Assembly: GCA_963932145.1 (NCBI GenBank)
Contig: OZ010573.1
Coordinates: forward strand, 29,901,284-29,965,283
Direction of reading: 5' to 3'
Length of the DNA: 64,000 nt
Source: Acanthosepion lycidas
Lineage: Eukaryota > Mollusca > Cephalopoda > Sepiida > Sepiidae
In this document: positions 33,495-44,413 of the stretch, piece after piece
Layout of the letters: every line of letters begins with the position of its first letter
Position numbering within the stretch: position 1 is the stretch's first letter
Translations under genes and position numbers: made by a program
The notes under the pieces: model-generated
Databases searched by the model: none
What the model was told of the DNA's origin: nothing
Seen by the model: only the letters and a program-made list of their open reading frames with translations

Positions 33495-34074
33495 AACAAG
33501 GTAATTAGTAAACTAATTAAAAAGGATCACAAATCATGGTATAGACTGATTGGATCTAACCTATCTAATGTTCAATCAAGCCCAAGTAGGGGTCAAATTG
33601 AAGGGCTGCAGTTTGCATGACCACTTATGCACCTGAGACAGGGACCACTCTGCCACCAGCTGGATTCTTGACCTCCATATGAGAAAAAACAAATTATGAG
33701 CATTGACCATTGAAAATATTGTAAATGAAGAATATGGTATAAATAGAGAACAAATAAAAAAAATATGATTATACATTTTAGTTTTGCTTTGCCACGAGCC
33801 TCTTTTGGCTGAATCAGTTAGTATGATTCATATAAGATATGCTCCCAGGATACAAAATATGTTTTCACATCCTGCTGGAGGCTATTTCCTTTCAAGATTC
33901 TTATTTTAATTAATGTCAGGTATATTTTATTTGATTGTTTGATTTAAAGTTATATCAACCTTCGTTAGGTCATTTGATGCCTAATAAGATTTGATTGGGC
34001 ATCATGGTTTGTGTATTAAATTTAAGTTGTGATTAATTGTTAGGTATGAAGAAAAGTTAGTCAAAAAGAGAATG
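33495..34074. other. Unassigned DNA, possible worn R1 head
   Basis: GTTATATCAACCTTCGTTAG and GGTCATTTGATGCC at 33949-33980 look like a decayed R1 head. The rest is unassigned. Confidence 0.4.
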
Positions 34075-34087
34075 CTGAAAATGCATC

Positions 34088-34358
34088 GTAGAGTATTTAC
34101 ATTATGCGGACCATTGTCCTCATCTTTGTCGCCATATTTGTCACAACATTTCGGCCGTTGTACGCTCCGGTGGTTGGAATTTCGAACTGAACCCTTTATT
34201 TCGATCCCTGGGGTAGACTGTTCTAGTTCCACGTGCCATGTTTGATGGATGTCAGTTATCAGTTATCTCCTGCTAAACGTTGCGACAAAGATGAGGACAA
34301 TGGTCTGCATAATGTAAATAGTGTACATAATACCTCATCTCAGAAATATAGACAGACT
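34088..34358. mobile_element. SINE S1a insertion, inverted 5' part plus sense 3' part
   Basis: The left part (34088 to about 34275) is antisense SINE starting at TATTTACATTATGCGGACC and running back through the body (GGGGTAGACTGTTCTAG) to AGTTATCTCCTG. The right part (about 34280-34358) is the sense 3' end: GCGACAAAGATGAGGACAAT, ATGTAAATAGTGTACATAAT, and the complete tail. A 13-bp direct repeat CTGAAAATGCATC flanks the whole (34075-34087 and 34359-34371). Arms 34091-34133 and 34280-34322 are almost perfect inverted repeats. Confidence 0.8.
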
Positions 34359-34371
34359 CTGAAAATGCATC

Positions 34372-34980
34372 ATTCCAAAATTCAAGTAATTTAAACGAGT
34401 AAAAGTAAAAAATGAATGAAAGATAAGCTTCCCAGATACAGAGACTACTATTTCATCTTACTTGGTATTTGACAAAAAATTTTGAAATCAGCAGTAGAAG
34501 CAATAAAAACTCATCAAAAATTAATAATAAAACATGCATGTCAGATAAGTTTAGCCACCTGCTAAAAACCTTCAGAAAAAACATTTTTACTCTTAGGTCT
34601 TGAATAAAATAAAAGTGCTGGTATCTGTGGGGTTGGTGGCCATTTTTCAAAATCTAATAAGTGTTGGTAGGGGGACTTTGGAAGATTGATGCCTTGTTCT
34701 ATGGAAACCGGTGTGAAGATGATAATTCACTTTCTTGGCAAAATAAATAAGTGGGCAGTGGGGTGAAGTGGGGAGGGAGAATTTTTTTTTAAAAATTAAA
34801 TAAACTGTAGTGCTCTATTATTACAAAGTTGACAGTATGCGTTTTTTAAAAAGAAAAGTGACACTTGTATGTGTCTAGATAATCACAAAGACCAAATAAA
34901 TTACTGTGAGAACAGAGATGACTCTTGAAAATGCACAAAGAAAGTGGACAAAGCTCTAAAAAGAATTTCCTATAGATTTT
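34372..34980. other. No gene seen
   Basis: Contains a GT-rich patch (34620-34780) slightly similar in style to 15055-15180, but no clear repeat boundary. Confidence 0.45.
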
Positions 34981-34984
34981 GAAT

Positions 34985-35278
34985 ATTCCTCCACAATCTT
35001 ATCTTTTCATTCACTACATACTTTGTGCTTCACCATGGCTAGATATGGTTTTAAATTCAATGTCAACCTTCTCCTAGACTGGATGCCAACCAAGGCTGAA
35101 GAGCTATGTCTGCCTTGCTATTTAACTCATAGCTAGGGAGAGAAGAGATGGATTCAAACCTTTTCCACAAGCCTGTGAATGATAGTGAATGTAATGAAAC
35201 TAGACTGGATTTTGAACTTGCCTCCATGACTTCTTGTCACAATCTTCTATCTATTATACAATATGCACGTATAAATTT
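34985..35278 (-). mobile_element. SINE S2 copy, antisense
   Basis: Plus-strand text ATGCCAACCAAGGCTGAAG, CTATTTAACTCATAGC and AGAGATGGATTCAAACC is shared with 3585-3815 and 57880-58163. On the minus strand the head near 35278 shows ATAATAGATAGAAGATTG and GGCAAGTTCAAAATCCAG as box A- and box B-like motifs. Confidence 0.65.
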
Positions 35279-35284
35279 TTCAAT

Positions 35285-35940
35285 TATTACAATTTTTAAT
35301 TAATAAAGGAAAAACTTATAATCAATATCCAGTAGCATGCAAAATCTTAGGTCATTTTATGCTATTGTAAATTTCCCATAATTGCCATAAGTGGATGTCT
35401 TTATATTGTGAAGTCTACAGATGAATTGTTGGCCATATTGAAGTCATTATCACATCTAATTATCATATATTTTAGTAGGGGTTCTGATAGAGTATAGAAG
35501 ATGCAAGATGACCCCCAAAAAAATGGCCATGTAAAAGATTTCATCCACCTCACATAAACCTAAGCCAGATGCTATGTTTTAAAAACACAAAAATGTCTAT
35601 AATGAAAATTTATTAAATAATGTTGACTTCAAATAGTTAATGTATTCTGTGTGGTTTTCTGTAGCATGAATAATTGTTTCAATGTACTTGGGATGAGATA
35701 TGTACAAATCCTTGACTATCTTCACAGGTACTCAATAACATTGCCAGGGTTGGGCTTCCACAACTCAAGATCACATCAATTCTTCAAATGAATTCTACTC
35801 ATTAGAATTATCAACATTTGCTCTATGACTTAAGCCAGGGTTCTAATCTGGCAAATCTTTTAATACAATGACATTTCATCAAACAGTCTCTATTGCATGC
35901 AATATGTGATATGGAGCTCTGTGATGTTAAAAAAAAAATC
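35285..35940. other. Unassigned DNA sharing a short word set with 38360-38440
   Basis: At 35337-35400 the plus strand is similar, in reverse complement, to 38370-38435 (shared AAATTTACAATAG and ATAAAATGACC), suggesting an unidentified dispersed element. No gene recognised. Confidence 0.4.
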
Positions 35941-35945
35941 TTGTC

Positions 35946-36024
35946 TTTGTAGGTTGGATGGTTGTTTCGTTTTATGGCATATCAACCTCAGTGGTTCATT
36001 TAATGCCAACAAAATTTTGAAATA
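35946..36024 (+). mobile_element. R1 head fragment, next to MITE
   Basis: TTCGTTTTATGGCATATCAA, CCTCAGTGGTTCATTTAATG and CCAACAAAATTTT is an R1 head. It stops where the type B MITE (36025) begins and does not resume after it at 36128. Confidence 0.65.
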
Positions 36025-36125
36025 TTAGGTTGGTGCAAAAATAATGACGTAATAATGTTGTTTTTTGACGTTAAAAAAACGTCAAAAAACGACATTATTA
36101 CGTCATTATTTTTGCACCAACCTAA
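36025..36125. mobile_element. MADE1-like mariner MITE, type B
   Basis: 101-bp nearly perfect palindrome with ends TTAGGTTGGTGCAAAAATAA and the reverse complement, flanked by TA (36023-36024, 36126-36127). The arms differ at about one position over 48 bases, so it is young or selected for pairing. Inner arms read TGACGTAATAATG and TTTTTTGACGTT. The outer 19 bases are shared with type A copies, while the inner part differs. A second type B copy is at 51013-51114. Confidence 0.95.
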
Positions 36126-36293
36126 TAGATTCATAGCGATAGTTTGGTAAAAAAGGTATCTACATATACATATATATTTGAATCATTTTTCAGTTACTCA
36201 TATTTTTGACTACAAATCCAACTTCTTTTAGGAAATTTACAATCTTGGATGGTTTTATTTTCATAAAAAGTTTGTTTTTTTTTAATTACTCAC

Positions 36294-36822
36294 TTGGTTT
36301 GGTTTGTTTGTTGTGTTTCATGGCATATCAACATCAATGGGTTATTTAATGTGACAACTTTTTTTTCATGGTAATATTTTGTTTTGTCAGAAACCTATTT
36401 CTGGTAATATTTTTTCCTCAAAAATGTATAGCTGGTAATATTTTTTTAAAACATGTATTGTTGGTAATATTTTTTTAAAACATGTATTGCTGGTAATATT
36501 TTTTTTTTCAAAAACGTATTGCTGGTAATAGTTTTTTTTCTTCAAAAATTTATTTCTGGTAATAATTTTTTACAAAGTATTTCTGGTATTAAAACCTACT
36601 TTTACACTTTTATGATGCTTTTTACTTCAGTTTCGGGGTTAACTATTTGCCCATAGCTGGGACCCTAACAGGTGCTACCACACCGGGTCAGAGTAGACCT
36701 GGGAACACCAGCAATTAAGAGGTGGTTCCACACTCCTCAAAACCTCCTGATCAGAGGCCTTGCTGTTGGACGTAGTTTATCATCTTACCCTGGACATGGA
36801 TGTAACTTATCGTCATACCCAG
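36294..36822 (+). mobile_element. Dispersed repeat R1, longest copy
   Basis: Head 36294-36350 (GGTTTGGTTTGTTTG, CATATCAACATCAATGGG). The middle 36355-36600 has about seven repeats of (TATTGCTGGTAATA + T-run + CAAAAA), each 30-37 bases. Core 36645-36700 (CCCATAGCTGGGACCCTAAC, GGTCAGAGTAGACCTGGG). Tail 36720-36822 (GATCAGAGGCCTTGCTG) ends in two versions of the ACCCAGG/ACCCTGG terminal unit. This copy best shows that the middle is a variable minisatellite. No coding. Confidence 0.8.
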
Positions 36823-36824
36823 TT

Positions 36825-39800
36825 CCTTATCTTTGTAGGGGAGTTATAACTCTGAATAAATAATTATAAAGCCCTAACATTTATATATACAAGAATACTT
36901 ATAAAACTTAGAAACAGATGTGGAAAAAACAAAACATGTATTATTTGTTATCTGGTTGTATTGCAATGCTGGAGACATAAGAGACAGTTATATTGAGTAA
37001 AATTGTGAGTTTAGAGATCCAATATGGACTGGAATCTGACAGAATGATAAGATAAAAAATAAGTAAAATGTCTACAGTCTTTCTCGTATTTTTATAAATG
37101 CATGTAAGGAATATCCAGATAATTTAGTTAGAAATTGCAAGAAGTGTCTGGGGTTTTCTTACCTCAAATATTTTTTGAGTGCTAAAAAATAAATGTTACT
37201 ATTATGGCCTGAAAAGGAGAAAGATTTTTGTTGACACATGTTTTGATGACCTGTCTATGTTTACTGCTTGTGCAATAGAGAGAATCTGACATGTTTGTAT
37301 GTCTAGAGGAGAAAAATGGGTTTAGAATGAGTGAATTAATAATTATAATTGTTATAATTATTTTATCATAATTATTTTGACATTATAATTAATTTTTACT
37401 TTTTTTATGAACAGTATAATTAATTTTTTATTTATGTATTTCTTTACAGAAACGACAAAAGTCTAGTATCAAATATTCCTTCAGCAACCAGATTTATTTG
37501 GTACTATTGAAACCATCATTAATTTCAACCAATTCCCTTAAACAATCCTGAATCATTTTTATGCAGCCCTAAAACATCAGACTCTTATCCCAAAAATTTC
37601 ACCATTTTTCATTGCGTAAGTTGGTTAATTTTGTTTTCTTGTCAGCCTTCTAACAAATTCACACTTATTAGAATGAGGATTTATCTTCCTTTCATTGCTT
37701 AATGTGTTCTTATCCCTAACATCTGTAATCCCTCAGTTCATACCATATTGACCAACTTAATGTTGCCTTTAATCCATGTTCTTAAAGGATGTACATGATA
37801 CCAGTAGATAACACAAAACAAGTTGCACTCATCCATCACATGATTATCAATCTTCTTTCACAGCTTTTTGATATTCTCATCAGTTTTCATACTATACAAT
37901 GCTGAAGCTTTGAAAGGTAATCATAATTTGGTCAATTCAAAACACTTCCAGTGCTTTGAGACTTGGTTTCTGAAATGCTGATTCTTGACATTTCAATTTC
38001 CTTATTGATTGCTTGCTGTTTCATTTTCTTCGTCATCTTCACTATCTTCATCCTGGTTACTTTGAAAAATTCTATCATGATTTCAAGTCATGAAATAATG
38101 CAGAAATTCAATGTCTGAATTTACAATATATGTCAGAAAAAAAAAGGGTCTTGTTTCAGGAAAAAATATTTGCCTTTTAGCAGTGGAACAGAAAAGAGAA
38201 AAAAATTATCAAGCAGCCAAAGAATTTTGCACAGCTATTTTTAGGTGTCATTTCACTTCTCTCCTCAATGAGAACTTCCATTAAAAATATGATAAATAGG
38301 TATGAAAATGACTCCACTATGGCCACTGTTTCATCTATAGACAACACGATGAAAAAACATCTACCTATACGATGGCAATTATTAGAAATTTACAATAGTA
38401 TAAAATGACCAAAGACATTTACATGGTACTGTATATTCCAAATTACAACTGTGCTGCAAGAAACAAGTCATCAATTATAATGATGTTTGTTTTTATATAC
38501 AACGGACAATATTAAGTACAAGAAAATATACCATCTGTTAACATGTTTTCATTGAGACATCAGAAAAAATACAAAACATTTGAAATACACAGACACATTA
38601 ATCAAACAAAAAGAGTCAAAGAAAAGAAGTAGTGAAAATATTTGTCTTCCATTATTCATTTTTGTTTAGTATTTCCTTCATTTTAATTTTAGTTACTTTT
38701 CAGTACAGGCACTTGAAGTCATTCTCTGGCCATCGGTAAACGACAGAGTTCAACAAAATGCACATATTAAAAGAAAATTTATAAAAAAGGAGCGATTAAT
38801 GGTAATGTTGAAATAACAACAACCATTAACAATAAAAGACAGCTAAACCAGTTCAGTAGTCTTCTTTCCTCAGGGAAAAGTTCAAAGACAAAAATGTGCA
38901 CAGCAACTAAAAAAATATGACAACCCAAAACAAATGTTTTATGAAAGAAAATAAAACATTTACAGGCTAATTACTTTTCAGCCCACCAACATTTTCTGCT
39001 TACAGAGAGCTGTCTGATAGGACTTAATGTACACAGATTCCAACATTTTCAAGAGAAACTCAAAATTAACCTTGCTTAGCACCAAGAACATGCCTAGTCT
39101 ATTAGTGAGGCTAATTTCTAGTTTCACTTAAAGGGTTTGAATCTGTATAAATTAAGGCCTTCTTGCCTATCCTCTATAAGCAGAAAATATTCTTTATGTG
39201 GCTTAAAGGTAATTAACTTGCAATATATATTTTTGCTACCCAGCATTTTTATTACAAGTTTTCTTCATTTAATATGTTTTTTTATTGAACTATTTTTTTT
39301 ACTTATTAATTTACAAGATAAAGGCCAAAGCAGCAGACTAGATTATGTATCACATACAGCTGAATTAATTATTATTTTTGTTACTTTGATGTTAATTTCA
39401 GCTCATAGACATTCTATAACTTCCATCAGTCTTTCATTAATTGATTTTTAACGTTCCTAATGTTTCAACATTTTTACTACTTCCCAGAGATATTCTCTGC
39501 TTAAATATTGTTACCATTGTTGTACACATCTGTTTTAATGAGACATCATTAGTTTCTTATTGGGTTAATATTTGGAAAAGGCTGAAAAGGGAATTCAATT
39601 AATCTTGCTATCTTTGAAATCTTTTTGACAAGGATGGGGAAATAGTTTTTCTCAATGTGTTGACTTACATGATTATACTTTTTAGCTTAAAGCTTCTATT
39701 TTGTGACCTGTACCAATCAAAGAATATCTTGTCCAAGAACACAATAATTCCTGGCATTTATCTTATGATCATCAATTTTGAAGGGACCTATGATGTTACT

Positions 39801-39890
39801 GGCTATAATACTAATATCCTATTGTCTTCATCTTTTCAAAGTTGTGCTCATTGATTATTTCTATGAAAGACCGGACATTATTTTTACTGT
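36825..39890. other. Three kilobases without recognised element
   Basis: AT-rich. Minus-strand translation around 38010-38060 gives an acidic stretch (EDSEDDEENE) and 37480-37560 gives IKMIQDCLRELVEIN, possibly a worn DNA-transposon protein, but I cannot name it. Short open frames at 39137-39451 and 39657-39854 have no motif. No splice-consistent exon was recognised. Confidence 0.45.
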
Positions 39891-39894
39891 TTAC

Positions 39895-40090
39895 CCTATA
39901 AGAGGCCCAAGAGCCACCCAAGGTAGAGGGTTACTAAATGACATTGTTGCATAAACAAGTAAGTAAGTACTGCTTATGAGGATAGATAATGGTTGGCCCT
40001 ATCCTTGAAGAGGTTAAGATTGGAATGATCTAGTTATCAGTTCTATCCAATGTTAACAAATTTTTCTCGCATTCTACATTTGTTTTTCTG
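39895..40090 (-). pseudogene. LINE family B 3' end, short and diverged
   Basis: GGCCCAAGAGCCACCCAAGG at 39904-39923, then GGGTTACTAAATGACATTG is shared with 53740-53790 and 56680-56730, the 3' ends of family B copies. The coding part is unreadable. Confidence 0.5.
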
Positions 40091-40489
40091 TTTACATTTA
40101 AAAAGCCAGTTTCTCAAAATATTTGCTTACTGGTCAATCCATTTTTCTTGTCTATGGTCTGAAATTGGAATAGAAGTTGTGATAGTACCTACTCTAAATA
40201 AATCATAAAAATTCAGGATGTGGAATTAGTAAATACTAAAACAATTAAAGTACCTCAGTATAGAGATAAATTATAACAAACTTAGCATGGACAATAAGGA
40301 ACAAGGAAAAGGTTGCAGTAGAGGTAGTTTCACCCAATACCACAAGTTACTACTAAACCAAAACATTAACTTTGAAAACTTGAGTCATGTTCAGAAATAG
40401 TCTTATCTGATCAGAATTTTCATATGGATGTCTCATTAAGAAATACCTAAACTGTCAGTTGTATAGAACCACTGTTTCAGATAAATAGT

Positions 40490-40790
40490 TTAAAATAGCT
40501 TCAAGTGAATGAAACCTGTATGTTGTAGCAAGGTATTGGGGCAGCAGAATCACAAATCCCCTATTCCTTGAAAACTTCCGACAGTGGCAACAATTGAAAT
40601 TTATAGCACATGAAATGTAAAGCGAAAATAATTACATAATCAAAAGAGTAACATTTAATACTACTTCAAATGAAAGATTAGGAAGAAAGTTGCCATTTTT
40701 ACTGGAAAGAGCAATAACAGTAGAGTTGAGAAACCTAATTGTCTTAGTCGAAAGATTTTTAGAGATTTCAACCCAAAATAGTACTGATTG
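40490..40790 (+). pseudogene. LINE family C C-terminal remnant
   Basis: Frame text FRQWQQLKFIAHEM then, after a stop, KRVTFNTTSNERLGRKLPFL and LERAITVELRNL. The same order (DFQ..QQLKWI.H...REN..I..LL.F......GRK.PS.LERAI) is readable at 45430-45730 and, antisense, at 43045-43445. QQ..WI.H..R is a C-terminal motif of an endonuclease-RT LINE group. Truncated at both ends. Confidence 0.65.
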
Positions 40791-41124
40791 CTCAGTCAAT
40801 GAACACTGAATGTTTTGTAATAGAAAATAGTTAATATTGTCATTACACATTGTCTCATACCTCTTTTGTGACATTCTTAAAGCCAGTTTTCTTGTTCTTA
40901 TAATGTTTTCCATTTATTTTCTTTAGAAATTTATGAGGTCAATTTAACATATTTATTTCTCAAATTGTTTCCATCGTACAAGAACTATACAATATCTCTT
41001 AAGATTCTATTTGTCTTATAACTATGGTGATAGTCAATTAAAATAAAAAAAAATAAATAAATAAAAAAAAAAAAAAAATCAAGGCTATATTTCATATATG
41101 TGTAAAAAATTTCAGATAGAGTAC

Positions 41125-41160
41125 AGGGCTGTTCGATAAAGTGACTCACTTGATTATTTT
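41125..41160 (+). repeat. Extra Tc1-like terminal motif outside the element
   Basis: CTGTTCGATAAAGTGACTCA then CTTGATT resembles the inner part of the right terminal repeat read inward (CTGTGCAAAAAAGTGACTCA), but lies 60 bases outside the left boundary. It may be a remnant of another related element or an older end. Confidence 0.4.
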
Positions 41161-41216
41161 TACTAAAAATATTTTTTGTCTATTGTTGTTAGGGTTAGAA
41201 TAATTTTTAATCTTAC

Positions 41217-42741
41217 TAATATAAAGACCCCTTCCCGACCACCTAGGAAAAAAGTTTATTCCCCCTAAGGTATTCTATTGATAATTATAAATTTGGATAT
41301 AAATGAGATTCAGGAAAAAACTCTGTGAAAAAAAAAAGTAACTCAGATATCGCATTCTAATGATTAAACTGGTAAATTTAAAGAGCTCTTGACAAAATAT
41401 TGAAAACTATTTTGCAATACACTCAGAACAATATTCTAGAGAATTCTAGAACAGCTTAAATTAAATCTAGAGTTTAGCAGAAAGCCTCATACAGTATAAA
41501 AACAGCTTGAAATAGCCACTCAGAAACACTTAAGGCAACTATTATTGCCCACTCAAAAGCAGGCAAGTCTACAAGAGAAATTGCTATAACCTTGCAATCA
41601 ACTGTCTCTTGAGTGCTTAGGATATATAATGATGCCACTCCTGCTCCAAGGAAGGAAACAAGGAAACGAAAGAAAAAGATTGATGATTGAACTGGCAGGG
41701 TAATCAAGAGAGATGTTGCGAAGAATAGGACTATAACTAGCCAAGAAATTGCAGCCAGTCTAAGCGAAGAGCAAGGTGTTAGTCTTGCCTCTTCAACAGT
41801 CCATCGGTGGCTGTTAGAACAAGGCTACAAATCTTGTACACAGAGGTTTAAGCCGCTAATAAGCAAAGCCAACAAAGCCAAGAGACTTGAATGGGCTCAC
41901 TATTACAAAAATTTCACCGTAGAAGACTGGAAGAATGTTCTCTTCTCTGATGAAACGAAAGTTGAGCTAAATTCAAAGGATAAGCGATCTAAAATCCTAA
42001 GAAGAAGCTTTGAAAGCTCTTTGAATTTAGCAGTAAGTACTGTCAAGCATCCATTCAGTAAAATGTTCTGGGGATGCTTATCTTTTTATGGAACTGGTAT
42101 CTTAAAACCTATTGAAATGACCCTCAGGAGTGAGCAATACAAATTTTAGAGTCTTGTCTGCTCCCTTCTGCTGAAAGGGTGCAAATCGACCCCACCAAGC
42201 TCATTTTTATGCAGGATAATGCTCCCTGTCACAAATCAAAATTGATGAAGGAATACTTTGATGAGAAGCAGGTAAGTGTTATAACATAGCTGCCCCAATC
42301 TCCTGACCTCCACTCTATAGAAAACTTATGGAGCATTATAAAGTACAGGCTCTCGAGAAAGCAGTTGAGCAACAAAGAGGATTTGATTGTGAATTTCATA
42401 TCCGAATGGAATTCAATGCTTGGAGATGAGATTTGCCAGAACCTAATCAAGTCAATGCCAAAAAGGATTGAAAAGTTTATTCAAAATAAAGGAGAACCCA
42501 TAGATTATTAAATATTTTGAACTATATTACCTATTATAAATAAATTATACCTCTATTCTTCTTTATTTAAAGCTGTTTGGTTATGTTTCTATTGATTACG
42601 AGTTGGAGGAAATAAGTGAGTCACTTTTTTGCACAGAGTTTTCCCGAAATCTCATTTATATCCAAATTTATAATTATCAATAGAATACCTTAGGGTGAGT
42701 AAACTTTTTTACTTGGTGGTCAGGAAGGGGTCTTTATATTA
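41217..42741 (+). mobile_element. Tc1/mariner transposon with about 125-bp inverted repeats
   Basis: Left repeat 41217-41345 and right repeat 42612-42741 match over about 125 bases in inverted orientation (TATAAAGACCCCTTCC at the outer end, CTAAGGTATTCTATTGATAA inside, CTCTGTG plus GTGACTCACTT at the inner end), with about 15 differences. The outer ends run into TAATA on both sides, consistent with TA insertion. Between them is one transposase pseudogene in sense orientation. Total length of about 1.5 kb is normal for Tc1-like elements; long terminal repeats are found in some subfamilies. Confidence 0.9.
41511..42511 (+). pseudogene. Tc1-like DD34E transposase
   Basis: One frame covers 41511-42149: helix-turn-helix text STREIAITLQST and ITSQEIAASLSEE with SSTVHRWLLEQGYKS, then EWAHYYKNFTVEDWKNVLFS with D at 41949, and TVKHPFSKMFWGCLSFYGTG. 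After a frameshift near 42140 it continues IFMQDNAPCHKSKLMKEYF (second D at 42215) and LPQSPDLHSIENLW (E at 42320), ending at TAA 42509-42511. There are 34 codons between the second D and the E, so DD34E with all three catalytic residues kept. Stops at 41610, 41688, 42147 and 42287 (a W codon turned TAG) make it dead. Length fits the roughly 340 residues usual for the family. Confidence 0.9.
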
Positions 42742-42965
42742 CTTAGCTGATGCATTTTGTCCTCTTAGGGACTTTATCAAGATAAATGCAAGGATCTTAT
42801 TTTGTAACAAGTATTTATATACAAGAGAAACAAGGTTATTGGTTTTGCAAAATTTTTGAGTTTAGGAACACTCATAAATATTCATTGGGTCAGTCGAAAC
42901 ATCAGGCAAGTTATGGAGGATACAAAGTGATACAATTTAATGTCTAATAAATGAAACAAGTGATG

Positions 42966-42969
<4 letters not shown>

Positions 42970-43007
<38 letters not shown>
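42970..43007. repeat. (TA)n microsatellite
   Basis: About 18 TA units. Confidence 0.95.
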
Positions 43008-43009
<2 letters not shown>

Positions 43010-43044
43010 GCATTACTAGTAGTTGGAACTTATAGAATTTTACT

Positions 43045-43445
43045 TTCAGGAAAATAAGTTTCTCAAGGGCATTGCTATCACTTTCCAGTAGTGATGGTCA
43101 TTTCCTTTCTAGCCATTTGTTAAGATAGTGTGGAAAGACAACATTTTCTCTTCTAGCTAGATGTGATATCCATTTTAGTTGTTGCTCCTGTTGAAAGTCT
43201 GCAAGTGATGAGGTTTCTGTTATTTGGTAAAGTTCTTTATGATTCCGTAGTGCTAGTTGATGAGATCTGATGAAGGACAGTCCACTTCAAGACTTACAGG
43301 GCTTGTTTGCTTGAAGCCATTTTTCATTATTGATCTGACAAAAGTGTTGTATATAGATGTTAGATTAGACATTTCTGAATGAATTGGACACCATGTATAC
43401 CATCCATACAAGAGTCTAGATCTGATGAGACTATTTAAGTTCATG
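43045..43445 (-). pseudogene. LINE family C C-terminal remnant, antisense
   Basis: From 43444 down: MNLNSLIRSRLLYGWYTWCP, HSEMSNLTSIYNTFVRSIMK and NGFKQTSP, then, after a gap, LYQITETSSLADFQQEQQLK with WISHLARRENVVF at 43230-43120. This is the thumb (RSRLLYG...W......I...Y..FLR..VKNGF) plus the QQQLKW..H..R.EN motif of family C. It is the most readable of the three copies, with an internal frame change. Confidence 0.75.
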
Positions 43446-43714
43446 TCTCAAGTTCTTAGCTTAACATTTTGGTTCTGTCATACAATATTCCGACAATAAT
43501 TTACTGTAAATATTTCTAAGAAAAACACATATGAAACGAAATTCACATATATTTATTATTTAAACATAAGTATGTTAAAACCTTTACCAACTTTTGCTGA
43601 TGTGTGCTGCTGCTGCTGCCGCCACTTGTCACACTTGACAGCACAAACCAAGGCTTCTCTTTTTACTGCAGCTATTGAAGAAAGAGAAATGACAACTCGA
43701 CTTTAACAGAAGCC

Positions 43715-44030
43715 TAAGGGATTAAAGCATTAGTTTGTGAACTTGGTGACATAGTAATTGTGAGTTCAGTCTCTTGGTCAGGCTGCATGTACTTGAACTC
43801 AACAGAAATGAAGCAAACAATAACTGGGCAGTACTAAGTAAGAACTAGAAAAGATATCACTAGACATAGTCAGCAGAATGAGAACAATCTATCCTATAGA
43901 TTAAATAAAGGGTTCAGTTTGAAATTCTCTGGGTTTACTTAGATCGACAAGCACCTGAAGGCCAGAGAGTACAACAACTGAAACATTGTGATAACAGCAA
44001 AGTCTGAGTGTAAATAATGTAAATAATGAT
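43715..44030 (+). mobile_element. SINE S1b copy
   Basis: The head has GACATAGTAATTGTGAGTTC and AGTCTCTTGGTC (box B region). The body has TGTACTTGAACTCAACAG, AACAATAACTGGGCAGTACT and TATCCTATAGATTAAATAAA. The tail has CTGAAGGCCAGAGAGTACAA, GTCTGAGTGTAAATAATG and CCCCAGAAATTCAAACAG. The GATGAGGACAATA block is lost. Sense orientation and simple structure. Confidence 0.7.
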
Positions 44031-44413
44031 AATTCCTTACCCCAGAAATTCAAACAGAAACTAAGATACCTTTATAAAAAGATGGTTATTGTTTTTAATT
44101 AAAAACAGCAGGATCCTTTCTCAACTGAGCTTGTTTATGTAATTCAGATAGCATCATTCTCTTTGATTACTTGTTTTTATTAATTCAACTTTAACTTCAG
44201 AGACATATTTATGACCATTTTTATTTATTTAGCAAGTGACAGCATTAGCATTTTGTATTCACCCCATCTTTGGATATTATTATTGTAAAATTATATATCA
44301 TTTTTTTTTTTTGTTTTTTTGGGTCAGAGAAAATTTTAAGATGACAATTGAATTTCAGTCAAAGTAAAGCTAGTTTTGTTTCATCAAAGCAATTAATAAA
44401 TGTCATTTCATAC

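Noticed and set aside
38010..38070. Acidic stretch (EDSEDDEENE) on the minus strand suggesting a nuclear protein or transposase
   Set aside because: Stops surround it on both sides and no domain could be recognised.
41474..41707. Minus-strand 77-codon hydrophobic frame
   Set aside because: Shadow of the Tc1 transposase pseudogene, which is on the plus strand.
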